Source of the DNA: Rhodococcus_D sp039923155
Lineage (GTDB): Bacteria; Actinomycetota; Actinomycetes; Mycobacteriales; Mycobacteriaceae
DNA: 15,994 nt
NCBI GenBank assembly: GCA_039923155.1
Contig: JBDTDI010000170.1
Location: 1 to 15,994, forward strand
Direction: 5' to 3'
Part shown: one piece after another, positions 6,498-13,767 of the stretch
How positions within the stretch are numbered: position 1 is the stretch's first letter
Layout of the letters: each line of letters begins with the position of its first letter
Made by a program: the position numbers and the translations under genes
Notes under the pieces: model-generated
The model's input: only the letters and a program-made list of their open reading frames with translations
What the model was told of the DNA's origin: nothing
Databases searched by the model: none

Positions 6498-6968
6498 TCA
6501 GGCTGAGGCGCCGGCGGCCTTCAGGACGGCGAGCGCCTCGTCGGCGTGGTTGCGGAACTTCATCTCCCCGCCGATGACGGCGAGGATCGTGCGGTCGGTT
6601 CCGATCACGAAGGTCTTGCGCTTGACCGGGCCCATCTTGGCCAGCAGACCACTGCGCTTGACCCCGAACTGCTCCGACACCTGGCCGTCGACGTCGGCCA
6701 GCAGCGGGAAGTCGAGGTTCTCCCCGTTGACGAAGGCCAGCTGCGCCGCGACGTCGTCGGGACTGATGCCGATGCGCTGTGCCCCGAGGGCGGCGAAGCT
6801 CTGCGCCAGGTCACGAAAGTGGCACGCCTCGACGGTGCAGCCGGACGACGACGCAATGGGGAAGAAGAACAGCACCACAGGTCCCGTCGCCAGGAAGTCC
6901 GCCAGCGCGCGGGCCTCGCCCTTGTCGTCGGCCAGGCTGAAGTCCGGCGCGGTGTCTCCCTGCTTCAT
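6498..6968 (-). CDS. bcp: Thioredoxin-dependent peroxiredoxin, Bcp/PrxQ family
   Basis: 156 aa, normal for Bcp/PrxQ. It reduces hydrogen peroxide and alkyl hydroperoxides in the cytoplasm. The peroxidatic Cys44 and the resolving Cys49, five residues later, lie in SGCTVEACHFRD, as in the atypical 2-Cys PrxQ enzymes. The usual TPGCT before the peroxidatic cysteine reads SSGCT here, so the conserved Thr is replaced by Ser and the following Pro is lost. Thr-to-Ser exchange is tolerated in peroxiredoxins. The ATG at 6968 has no Shine-Dalgarno, but a TACGCT box lies 7 nt upstream. It is divergent from the methyltransferase gene (130 bp apart). A bcp gene also sits between hisI and trpE in M. tuberculosis (from memory), so its position is probably ancestral. 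Confidence 0.93.
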   Translation of the reverse strand: MKQGDTAPDFSLADDKGEARALADFLATGPVVLFFFPIASSSGCTVEACHFRDLAQSFAALGAQRIGISPDDVAAQLAFVNGENLDFPLLADVDGQVSEQFGVKRSGLLAKMGPVKRKTFVIGTDRTILAVIGGEMKFRNHADEALAVLKAAGASA

Positions 6969-6975
6969 GCGGGCG

Positions 6976-6981
6976 AGCGTA
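6976..6981 (-). promoter_or_regulatory. Candidate -10 hexamer for bcp (leaderless start)
   Basis: On the minus strand TACGCT (6981-6976) fits TANNNT and is followed by 7 nt and then the ATG at 6968. With no Shine-Dalgarno at that start, a leaderless transcript is likely. The same hexamer is found in front of pyk. Confidence 0.5.
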
Positions 6982-7028
6982 ACCCCGGAGCAGGCAAGAT
7001 CGCCTCGACCGAACCGCTGGGCCCCCGG

Positions 7029-7052
7029 CGGTCGATCACCAGAGAACGACCG
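7029..7052. promoter_or_regulatory. Inverted repeat in the bcp / methyltransferase divergent gap
   Basis: CGGTCG (7029-7034) and CGACCG (7047-7052) are perfect 6-bp arms with a 12-nt spacer, 47 bp ahead of the methyltransferase start. The centre-to-centre distance of 18 bp would suit a dimeric regulator on two turns of helix. No regulator is identified, and arms of this kind can occur by chance in GC-rich DNA. Confidence 0.25.
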
Positions 7053-7098
7053 TCCTGGGCGCCCGCGCCGGGATCCCGCCGAGAATCGAGGAGCCCCC

Positions 7099-8394
7099 GT
7101 GGCCGCTGCCGCTCACCGTCTGACCCGCCTGCTCGACGAGGTGACCGGGGTCGCGCTCCCGCTGCGCATCCGGTGCTGGGACGGCAGCGAGTCCGGCCCG
7201 GCGGACGCCCCGGTGCTGGTGATCCGCTCCCGCAAGGCGCTGCGACGGCTGCTGTGGCAGCCCGACGAGCTGGGCTTCTCCCAGGCCTACGTGGCCGGTG
7301 AGCTCGACATCGAGGGGGACCTGACCACCGCCCTGCAGGCCTTCTGGTCCGCGGTGCGCGAGCTCGGGGTGGCCAAGCCCAAGGTCGGGCCCCGCACCGT
7401 CGTCAAGGGTGCGGCGGTGCTGGCGCGCCTGCGTGCGCTGGGACCGCGCCCTGCCCCACCCGGTGAGCAGGCCCGGTTGAAGGGCCTGCTGCACAGCAAG
7501 AACCGTGATCGCGATGCGATCAGCCACCACTACGACCTCAGCAACGAGTTCTACCACCTGCTGCTCGACGAGCACATGGCCTACTCGTGCGGCTACTACA
7601 CCCAGCGCCCCGGCAGCCCGGGGTACACCGTGCACGACGCCCAGACCGACAAGCTCGACCTGGTCTGCCGCAAGCTGGGCCTGGTCCCCGGCCAGCGTCT
7701 GCTGGACGTGGGCTGCGGCTGGGGATCGATGATCCTGCACGCCGCTGAGCACTACGGGGTGCACGCCACCGGCGTGACCATCTCGACCGAGCAGCGCGAC
7801 TTCATCGCCAAGCGGGTGGCGGAGAAGGGCCTGCAGGACAAGGTCGAGGTGCGCCTGCAGGACTACCGGGAGGTACAGGTCACCGGTGGCCAGGAGTACG
7901 ACGCGATCGCCACCATCGAGATGGGCGAGCACGTCGGCGCGGACAACTACGACACCTACACCGCCACCCTGTTCCGGTTGCTGCGTCCGAGGGGTCGGTT
8001 GCTGCTGCAGCAGATGTCCCGCGACGGGGCGCCGGGCGGGGGCGCGTTCATCGAGAGCTACATCGCCCCGGACATGACGATGGTGCCGCTGGGCGCCACG
8101 GCCAACAACCTCGAGCGGGCCGGTTTCGAGATCCGCGACGTGCACGTGCTGCGGGAGCACTACGTGCACACCATCCGGGCGTGGCTGGAGACCTTCGAGG
8201 CCAACATCGAAGAGGTGGTCCGTCTCATCGGGGTGGGCCAGTCCCGGGTGTGGCGGCTCTACCTGGTGGGCAGCGCGCTGGCCTTCGAGGAGAACCGGAT
8301 GGGCGTGGACCAGTTCCTGGCCGTGAAGCCGGACGCTGCCGGGCGCTCCGGCATGCCCAGGACCAGGGACGAGTGGTCGGTAGCGGAGGCGTAG
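7099..8394 (+). CDS. ufaA1: Cyclopropane/tuberculostearate-type phospholipid methyltransferase (UfaA1/BfaB-like)
   Basis: 431 aa SAM-dependent enzyme of the cyclopropane-fatty-acid synthase family, acting on the double bond of unsaturated acyl chains in membrane phospholipids. The N-terminal lipid-binding region (1-125) is followed by the Rossmann methyltransferase domain with LLDVGCGWGS (201-210) as SAM motif, Cys164 in AYSCGYY, and Glu277 in GEHVG. Where cyclopropane synthases have a bicarbonate-holding His-x-Ile, this protein has Gln304-Gln305-Met306. This, together with the C-terminal RVWRLYLVGSALAFEENRMG region, matches my memory of M. tuberculosis UfaA1 (tuberculostearic acid synthesis), so a 10-methylene/methyl product is more likely than a cyclopropane ring. 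GTG 7099 is chosen for the GAGGAG 5 nt upstream; the frame is open well before it. A DUF1295 gene follows after 15 bp. Confidence 0.85.
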   Translation: MAAAAHRLTRLLDEVTGVALPLRIRCWDGSESGPADAPVLVIRSRKALRRLLWQPDELGFSQAYVAGELDIEGDLTTALQAFWSAVRELGVAKPKVGPRTVVKGAAVLARLRALGPRPAPPGEQARLKGLLHSKNRDRDAISHHYDLSNEFYHLLLDEHMAYSCGYYTQRPGSPGYTVHDAQTDKLDLVCRKLGLVPGQRLLDVGCGWGSMILHAAEHYGVHATGVTISTEQRDFIAKRVAEKGLQDKVEVRLQDYREVQVTGGQEYDAIATIEMGEHVGADNYDTYTATLFRLLRPRGRLLLQQMSRDGAPGGGAFIESYIAPDMTMVPLGATANNLERAGFEIRDVHVLREHYVHTIRAWLETFEANIEEVVRLIGVGQSRVWRLYLVGSALAFEENRMGVDQFLAVKPDAAGRSGMPRTRDEWSVAEA

Positions 8395-8409
8395 GCGAGG
8401 CTGGGGGCC

Positions 8410-9222
8410 ATGACGTCGTCCGGTTCGGTCCTGTTCACCCTGGTTGTCGCCGCGGTCGTGATCGCGCTCGTGTTCTCGGCCACGTTCGTCTGGGCGAAGG
8501 TCGCCGGCAAGCACGCCGTCGTCGACACCGTCTGGGGTCCCGGCTTCGCCCTGGTGGCGCTGGTCAGCCTGCTGGTTGCCGACGGTGACCTGTGGCGTCG
8601 GGTCGCGCTGGTCGTGCTCGTCGGAGCCTGGGGTCTTCGGCTGGGCACCCACATGTTCCTGCGCAGCCGGGGCCAGGGCGAGGACAAGCGGTACACCGAC
8701 ATCCAGGCCAAGGCCAAGGGCCACCCCGACTGGCACATGGTCCGCTCGGTGTACCTGACCCAGGCCGCGGTGATGTTCGTGGTGTCGCTGCCGGTCACGG
8801 TCGGTGCGAACAGCACCGGAGGCGGTCTGGCGGTGACCGCGCTGACGGTGCTCGGGGTGGCGATCTGGCTGGTGGGCATGGTCTTCGAGACGGTCGGCGA
8901 CCTGCAGCTGACCCGGTTCAAGGCTGACGTGTCCAACCGGGGAACGGTGATGGACTCCGGGCTGTGGCGCTACACCCGTCACCCCAACTACTTCGGCGAC
9001 GTCTGCGTCTGGTGGGGCATCTTCCTGGTGTCCCTGGGCAGCCCGTGGGTGCTGCTGTGCGTGATCGGCCCGCTGCTCATGACCCGGCTGCTGACCAAGA
9101 CCACCGGCAAGGAGCTGATGGAGAAGCACATGAGCTCACGTCAGGGCTACGCCGACTACGTCAAGCGCACCAGCGGCTTCTTCCCGCTCCCCCCCGGGTC
9201 GAAGCTGGCCCGCGAGTCCTGA
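8410..9222 (+). CDS. DUF1295 membrane protein, steroid-reductase/ICMT-fold
   Basis: 270 aa with about six or seven hydrophobic spans. The C-terminal half carries GLWRYTRHPNYFGD (184-197), the signature shared by DUF1295, steroid 5-alpha-reductases and isoprenylcysteine methyltransferases. In those families it binds NADPH or SAM. The biochemical role of DUF1295 is not established. It lies 15 bp behind the UfaA1-like methyltransferase and is probably co-transcribed. From memory, a similar membrane gene sits beside ufaA1 in M. tuberculosis (Rv0446c). The attractive inference is that it reduces a methylene or otherwise modifies the lipid made by its neighbour, but it could equally act on another lipid. 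trpE starts 29 bp later, so read-through into the trp genes is likely. Confidence 0.85.
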   Translation: MTSSGSVLFTLVVAAVVIALVFSATFVWAKVAGKHAVVDTVWGPGFALVALVSLLVADGDLWRRVALVVLVGAWGLRLGTHMFLRSRGQGEDKRYTDIQAKAKGHPDWHMVRSVYLTQAAVMFVVSLPVTVGANSTGGGLAVTALTVLGVAIWLVGMVFETVGDLQLTRFKADVSNRGTVMDSGLWRYTRHPNYFGDVCVWWGIFLVSLGSPWVLLCVIGPLLMTRLLTKTTGKELMEKHMSSRQGYADYVKRTSGFFPLPPGSKLARES

Positions 9223-9251
9223 GGCGCGCACACCCTGAGAGACTCACTCGT

Positions 9252-10814
9252 GTGCAGGCCCCCCTCGGTGTGACCAGCCCCGACCTGGAGCAGTTCCGGG
9301 TGCTGGCCGCCGAGCACCGGGTGGTGCCGGTCACGCGGCGGCTGCTCGCCGACGCGGAGACCCCCGTGTCGGCCTACCGCAAGCTGGCCGCGGACCGTCC
9401 GGGAACCTTCCTGCTCGAGTCCGCCGAGACCGGGCGCAGCTGGTCGCGGTGGAGCTTCATCGGGGCGGGTAGTCCCGCCGCGCTGACGGTGGTCGACGGT
9501 GAGGCCGTCTGGCAGGGCACCGTCCCCGCGGGCGTGCCCAGCGGCGGTGACCCGCTGCGGGTGCTGCGCGCGGTGGGCGAGCTGCTGCACACCGAGCGGT
9601 TGCCGGGACTCCCGCCGCTGACCGGAGGCATGGTGGGCTACCTCGGCTACGACGTGGTCCGCCGGCTGGAGCACCTGCCCACCAGCGCCGTCGACGACCT
9701 CCACCTGCCGGAGGTGGTGATGCTGCTCGCCACCGACCTGGCGGCCGTCGACCACCACGAGGGCACCATCACCCTGATCGCGAACGCCGTGAACTGGGAC
9801 GGTTCAGACGATCGGGTGGAGGCGGCGCACGCCGACGCGGTGGCCCGCCTGGACGCCATGGCCGACGCGCTCGCGGCCCCGTCCCCCTCCACGGTCACCC
9901 GGTTCGACCGGCCCGAACCCCGCTACCGCAGGGCCCGCACGCCCGAGCAGCACCAGTCCGGGGTGCGCTCGCTGATTGCCGACATCGAGGCGGGTGAAGC
10001 GTTCCAGGTGGTGCTCAGCCAACGCTTCGAGATGGACACCGACGCCGACCCGCTCGACGTGTACCGGGTGCTGCGCGCGTCGAACCCCAGCCCGTACATG
10101 TACCTGTTGCGGGTGCCCGACGGAGACGGGGGCACCGCCTTCGACATCGTCGGTTCCTCGCCGGAGGCCCTGGTGACGGTGGTCGACGGCACCGCGACGA
10201 CGCACCCCATCGCGGGCACCCGATGGCGGGGGGAGACCCCGGAGGAGGACGAGCTGCTGGAGAAGGAGCTGCGCCACGACGAGAAGGAGAACGCCGAGCA
10301 CCTCATGCTCGTCGACCTGGGTCGCAACGACCTCGGCCGGGTGTGCGAGGCTGGATCGGTACGGGTGACGCAGTACCGGCACGTGGAGCGGTACAGCCAC
10401 GTCATGCACCTGGTGTCCACGGTGACCGGTCGCCTCGGCGCCGGCGCCACCGCGCTGGACGCGGTCACCGCGTGCTTCCCGGCCGGCACCCTCTCCGGCG
10501 CGCCCAAGCCGCGGGCGCTCGAGCTCATCGAGGCTCTGGAACCAACCCGGCGTGGGGTCTACGGGGGAATCGTGGGCTATCTCGACTTCGCCGGGGACGC
10601 CGACACGGCCATCGCCATCCGCACCGCCGTGATCAAGGACGGCACCGCCTACGTGCAGGCCGGGGGCGGGGTGGTCGCCGACTCCGACCCCGCTGCGGAG
10701 GACGCGGAGACGCAGAACAAGGCCATGGCCGTGCTCGCCGCGGTCGCTGCAGCCGGCACCATGCGGCCGGCCGGGGCGGGGGCCGGAGCACAGCCGCAGG
10801 ACCGTCGTGGCTGA
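9252..10814 (+). CDS. trpE: Anthranilate synthase component I
   Basis: 520 aa. It converts chorismate and ammonia to anthranilate, the first step of tryptophan synthesis, and needs the TrpG glutaminase, which is not in this window. The tryptophan feedback site motif LLES is at residues 54-57. The chorismate-binding catalytic domain shows HPIAGTRWRG, LVDLGRNDLGRV, YSHVMHLVSTVTG and FPAGTLSGAPKPRA, all intact. GTG at 9252 is preferred (GAGAG at 9237-9241, 10 nt away). A GTG at 9270 is an in-frame alternative that would drop six residues and is close to where mycobacterial TrpE homology begins. The stop overlaps the next gene by 8 bp. No leader peptide or attenuator fits in the 29 bp upstream; any such element would have to lie in the coding region before it. 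Confidence 0.96.
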   Translation: MQAPLGVTSPDLEQFRVLAAEHRVVPVTRRLLADAETPVSAYRKLAADRPGTFLLESAETGRSWSRWSFIGAGSPAALTVVDGEAVWQGTVPAGVPSGGDPLRVLRAVGELLHTERLPGLPPLTGGMVGYLGYDVVRRLEHLPTSAVDDLHLPEVVMLLATDLAAVDHHEGTITLIANAVNWDGSDDRVEAAHADAVARLDAMADALAAPSPSTVTRFDRPEPRYRRARTPEQHQSGVRSLIADIEAGEAFQVVLSQRFEMDTDADPLDVYRVLRASNPSPYMYLLRVPDGDGGTAFDIVGSSPEALVTVVDGTATTHPIAGTRWRGETPEEDELLEKELRHDEKENAEHLMLVDLGRNDLGRVCEAGSVRVTQYRHVERYSHVMHLVSTVTGRLGAGATALDAVTACFPAGTLSGAPKPRALELIEALEPTRRGVYGGIVGYLDFAGDADTAIAIRTAVIKDGTAYVQAGGGVVADSDPAAEDAETQNKAMAVLAAVAAAGTMRPAGAGAGAQPQDRRG

Positions 10815-11565
10815 GGGGGCGCGGGGCTCGCGCAGCGGCGCCGACCGCCGGGTGCTGGTCATCCTGGTCGTGGCCGCCGCCCTGCTCTGGGGGTCCTCCA
10901 GACTCACCTGGGTCACGGCCACCATCACCGACGACCTGCGGGGCACCCGCTCCGAGGCCGTGAACGGGTCCCAGTGGGCCGCGGAGCTGGCCCCGCTGGC
11001 CCTCGCCGCCCTGGCCGCGGTGGCGGCCGTGCTCGCGGTGCGCGGCGCGATGCTGCGGGTGGTCGCCGTGGCGGTGCTCGCCGTGGCCGCCGCGGCTGCG
11101 GTCCCCGCCGTCCGGGTGCTGGCCGGGGGATCGTCCGCCGAGCGGGCCTTGACCCTGCTGGACACCGGATCGGCCCGGGTGAGCACCGCTGGCTCCGTGC
11201 TGGGACCGCTGCTGGCGGTGGTGGCGGGCACGCTGCTGCTCGGCGCGGGACTTGCGCTGCTGCGCTCGCGCAACCGGTCACCGGGCCTCTCCAGCCGCTA
11301 CGAGACCCCGGCGGCACGCCGTGCGCAGGCCACCGCCGAGCTGGTGGAGCCCGACGGTGATCTCGCGGAGCGCCAGCTCTGGGACGCGATGGACGCCGGA
11401 CTCGACCCGACGCTGGAACCGCCCGCCCAGCCACCCGGTCACACTCCCGCCCAGCCACCCGGTGAGCACGGGGAGTCGGGCCCACCCGAAGACCCAGGTC
11501 AGGGCCCGTCTACCCTCGCAGCGGGTCCGAACATCGACCGGGGAGAAGGGGGACCGAGACAGTGA
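10807..11565 (+). CDS. Tryptophan-operon membrane protein (TIGR02234/Rv1610-like)
   Basis: 252 aa. Four hydrophobic segments are seen at roughly residues 15-35, 57-78, 82-105 and 130-151, then a long hydrophilic, Pro/Gly-rich tail (about 155-252). The position between trpE and trpC, the SRLTWVTATITDD segment after TM1 and the LWDAMDAGLDPT motif fit the conserved actinobacterial 'trp-associated' membrane family, whose function is unknown. The GTG start overlaps the trpE end by 8 bp and the stop is in GTGA with trpC, so it is firmly inside the operon. The tail contains a duplicated 24-bp unit giving PPAQPPGH/TPAQPPGE. The small HGxxPAAW gene often found next to this family is absent here. Confidence 0.85.
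   Translation: MAEGARGSRSGADRRVLVILVVAAALLWGSSRLTWVTATITDDLRGTRSEAVNGSQWAAELAPLALAALAAVAAVLAVRGAMLRVVAVAVLAVAAAAAVPAVRVLAGGSSAERALTLLDTGSARVSTAGSVLGPLLAVVAGTLLLGAGLALLRSRNRSPGLSSRYETPAARRAQATAELVEPDGDLAERQLWDAMDAGLDPTLEPPAQPPGHTPAQPPGEHGESGPPEDPGQGPSTLAAGPNIDRGEGGPRQ
11422..11463 (+). repeat. Short in-frame tandem duplication in the trp membrane protein tail
   Basis: The 18-base unit cccgcccagccacccggt occurs exactly at 11422-11439 and 11446-11463, giving a 24-bp period. It encodes two PAQPPG copies, preserves the frame and lies in a low-complexity hydrophilic tail. It looks like a replication-slippage duplication. Confidence 0.8.
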
Positions 11566-12425
11566 GCACCGACACACCGCGCTCCGGCTCGGGCGCCCCC
11601 ACCGCTACGCCCAACCCGTCCGTCCTCGACGCGATCCTCGACGGGGTCCGCCTCGACGTGGCCGAGCGGGAGGCCCGTACCGACCTCGCCACCGTCAAGG
11701 CCGCCGCCGCCGCCGCGCCCCCACCCCGCGACGCGGCGCAGGCGCTGCGTCAACCGGGCATCGCGGTCATCGCCGAGGTCAAGCGCCGCAGCCCGTCCAA
11801 GGGTGCGCTGGCCAGCATCAGCGATCCCGCGAGCCTGGCCTCCTCCTACGCCGAGGGTGGCGCCCGGGTGATCAGCGTGCTCACCGAGGAGCGACGCTTC
11901 GGCGGTTCGCTGGCCGACCTCGACGCCGTGCGGGCGGTGGTCGACGTGCCCGTGCTGCGCAAGGACTTCATCGTCGGGCCCTACCAGGTGCACGAGGCCC
12001 GCGCCCACGGCGCCGACCTCGTGCTGCTCATCGTCGCGGCTCTGGACCAGAACACCCTCTGCGCCCTGCTGGACCGCACCGCGAGCCTCGGCATGACCGC
12101 ACTGGTCGAGGTGCACACCGAGGCGGAGGCGGACCGTGCGCTGCTGGCCGGGGCGACGGTCATCGGGGTCAACGCCCGCGACTTGCGCACCCTCAAGGTG
12201 GACCGGGACAGCTTCGCCCGCATCGCCCCCGGGCTGCCGAGCGGGGTGCTGCGGGTGGCCGAGTCCGGGGTGCGGGGTACGGCTGACCTGCTGGCCTACG
12301 CCGGCGCCGGCGCCGACGCCGTGCTCGTGGGTGAGGGGTTGGTCACCAGCAAGGACCCGCGCAGCGCTGTGTCCGACCTCGTCACCGCGGGCTCGCACCC
12401 GTCCTGCCCGAAGCCGGAGCGCTGA
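11562..12425 (+). CDS. trpC: Indole-3-glycerol phosphate synthase
   Basis: 287 aa, a (beta/alpha)8 enzyme that decarboxylates and closes CdRP to indole-3-glycerol phosphate, the substrate of TrpA. Active-site residues are in place: Glu72 and Lys74 in IAEVKRRSPSKG, Lys134 in LRKDF, Glu183 in ALVEVHTEAEA, Asn204 in GVNARDL, and Glu234-Ser235 in AESGVRG. It is monofunctional, with no TrpF domain fused, which again points to PriA for the preceding step. The GTG start overlaps the upstream stop (GTGA), behind a GGGGGA-type ribosome site. About 20 Ser/Thr/Pro-rich residues at the N-terminus precede the family homology; the true start could be slightly later. Confidence 0.96.
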   Translation: MSTDTPRSGSGAPTATPNPSVLDAILDGVRLDVAEREARTDLATVKAAAAAAPPPRDAAQALRQPGIAVIAEVKRRSPSKGALASISDPASLASSYAEGGARVISVLTEERRFGGSLADLDAVRAVVDVPVLRKDFIVGPYQVHEARAHGADLVLLIVAALDQNTLCALLDRTASLGMTALVEVHTEAEADRALLAGATVIGVNARDLRTLKVDRDSFARIAPGLPSGVLRVAESGVRGTADLLAYAGAGADAVLVGEGLVTSKDPRSAVSDLVTAGSHPSCPKPER

Positions 12426-12444
12426 ACCTGACCGGTGGGGGATG

Positions 12445-13767
12445 ATGTCCACCATGGCTTCATCCACGACCGACCGACCCGTCTCGATACCCCGGGCCAG
12501 TGAAGGTCTGACCGCGCGCAGCACCCACGAGGCCGACGAGGGCGGGCACTTCGGCGACTACGGCGGACGCTTCGTGCCCGAAGCCTTGATGGGGGCCCTG
12601 GACGAGCTCGCCGCCGCCTACGAGAAGGCTCGCACCGACCCGGAGTTCCTGGACACCCTGGACGCGCTGCAGCAGGACTACACCGGCCGCCCCTCACCGG
12701 TGTTCGAGGCGCGCCGCCTGGCTGAGCACGCCGGGGGCGCACGGATCCTGCTCAAGCGTGAAGACCTCAACCACACCGGCTCGCACAAGATCAACAACGT
12801 CCTCGGCCAGGTGCTGCTGGCGCAGCGGATGGGCAAGCACCGGGTCATCGCTGAGACCGGTGCGGGTCAGCACGGGGTTGCCACCGCCACCGCCTGCGCC
12901 CTGCTCGGACTCGAGTGCGTGGTCTACATGGGCAAGGTCGACACCGAGCGTCAAGCCCTGAACGTCGCCCGCATGCGACTGCTGGGGGCCGAGGTGATTG
13001 CGGTGGAGTCCGGCTCGGCCACCCTGAAGGACGCCATCAACGAGGCGCTGCGCGACTGGGTCAGCAACGTCGAGGACACGCACTACTGCCTCGGCACCGT
13101 CGCTGGTCCGCACCCGTTCCCCACCATGGTGCGCGACTTCCACCGCATCATCGGCCTGGAGGCGCGGGCGCAGGTCCTCGCGAGCCACGGCCGCCTGCCC
13201 GACGCGGTGGTCGCCTGTGTCGGCGGTGGGTCCAACGCCATCGGGATCTTCCACGCCTTCCTCGACGACGCCGACGTGCGCCTGGTCGGGTACGAGCCGG
13301 GTGGCGACGGGGTGGCGACGGGCCGGCACGGGGCCACCTTGACCGCGGGCACCCCCGGCTCGCTGCACGGCGCGATGAGCTACCTGCTGCAGGACGAGGA
13401 CGGTCAGACGAGCGAGTCACACTCCATCTCGGCGGGGCTCGACTACCCCGGCGTCGGCCCGGAGCACGCCCTGCTCAAGGATCTCGGCCGGGCCGAGTAC
13501 CACCCGGTGACCGATGCCGAGGCGATGGACGCGTTCGCCCTGTTGTGCCGCACCGAGGGCATCATCCCGGCGATCGAGAGTGCCCATGCCATCGCCGGTG
13601 CGGTGCAGCTGGCCCGCGAGCTCGGCCCGGACGGGTTGATCCTGGTCAACCTCTCCGGCCGCGGTGACAAGGACGTCGACACCGCGGCCCGGTGGTTCGC
13701 GGTGCTCGAGGAGAGTGCGCAGAACCCCGTGGACGGTCCCGGATCGGGTGAGGGGGAGCAGCAGTGA
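12445..13767 (+). CDS. trpB: Tryptophan synthase beta chain
   Basis: 440 aa PLP enzyme joining indole and serine to tryptophan. The PLP lysine is Lys115 in LNHTGSHKINNV. ETGAGQHGVATATACA, the glycine-rich phosphate loop CVGGGSNAIG, and NLSGRGDKD are all intact. Length and motifs fit the TrpB1 type that works in complex with TrpA. Three in-frame ATGs are possible (12442, 12445, 12454). I use 12445 because GGTGG (12434-12438) lies 6 nt before it, but the choice only changes up to four residues. A 19-bp gap follows trpC. The stop shares GTGA with trpA, as expected for two subunits made together. Confidence 0.96.
   Translation: MSTMASSTTDRPVSIPRASEGLTARSTHEADEGGHFGDYGGRFVPEALMGALDELAAAYEKARTDPEFLDTLDALQQDYTGRPSPVFEARRLAEHAGGARILLKREDLNHTGSHKINNVLGQVLLAQRMGKHRVIAETGAGQHGVATATACALLGLECVVYMGKVDTERQALNVARMRLLGAEVIAVESGSATLKDAINEALRDWVSNVEDTHYCLGTVAGPHPFPTMVRDFHRIIGLEARAQVLASHGRLPDAVVACVGGGSNAIGIFHAFLDDADVRLVGYEPGGDGVATGRHGATLTAGTPGSLHGAMSYLLQDEDGQTSESHSISAGLDYPGVGPEHALLKDLGRAEYHPVTDAEAMDAFALLCRTEGIIPAIESAHAIAGAVQLARELGPDGLILVNLSGRGDKDVDTAARWFAVLEESAQNPVDGPGSGEGEQQ

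Noticed and set aside
7036..9129. 697-codon minus-strand ORF across the methyltransferase and DUF1295 genes
   Set aside because: It is an antisense shadow; the His/Gln/Gly-rich product lacks domains and the plus-strand genes have clear motifs.
9252..9269. trpE leader peptide or T-box before trpE
   Set aside because: The gap to the upstream gene is 29 bp and contains no Trp-codon run of its own, specifier stem or terminator.
9804..11273. 489-codon minus-strand ORF across trpE
   Set aside because: It is opposite trpE and the trp membrane gene, with Ser/Ala/Thr and then Gly/Arg low-complexity composition typical of GC-rich shadows.
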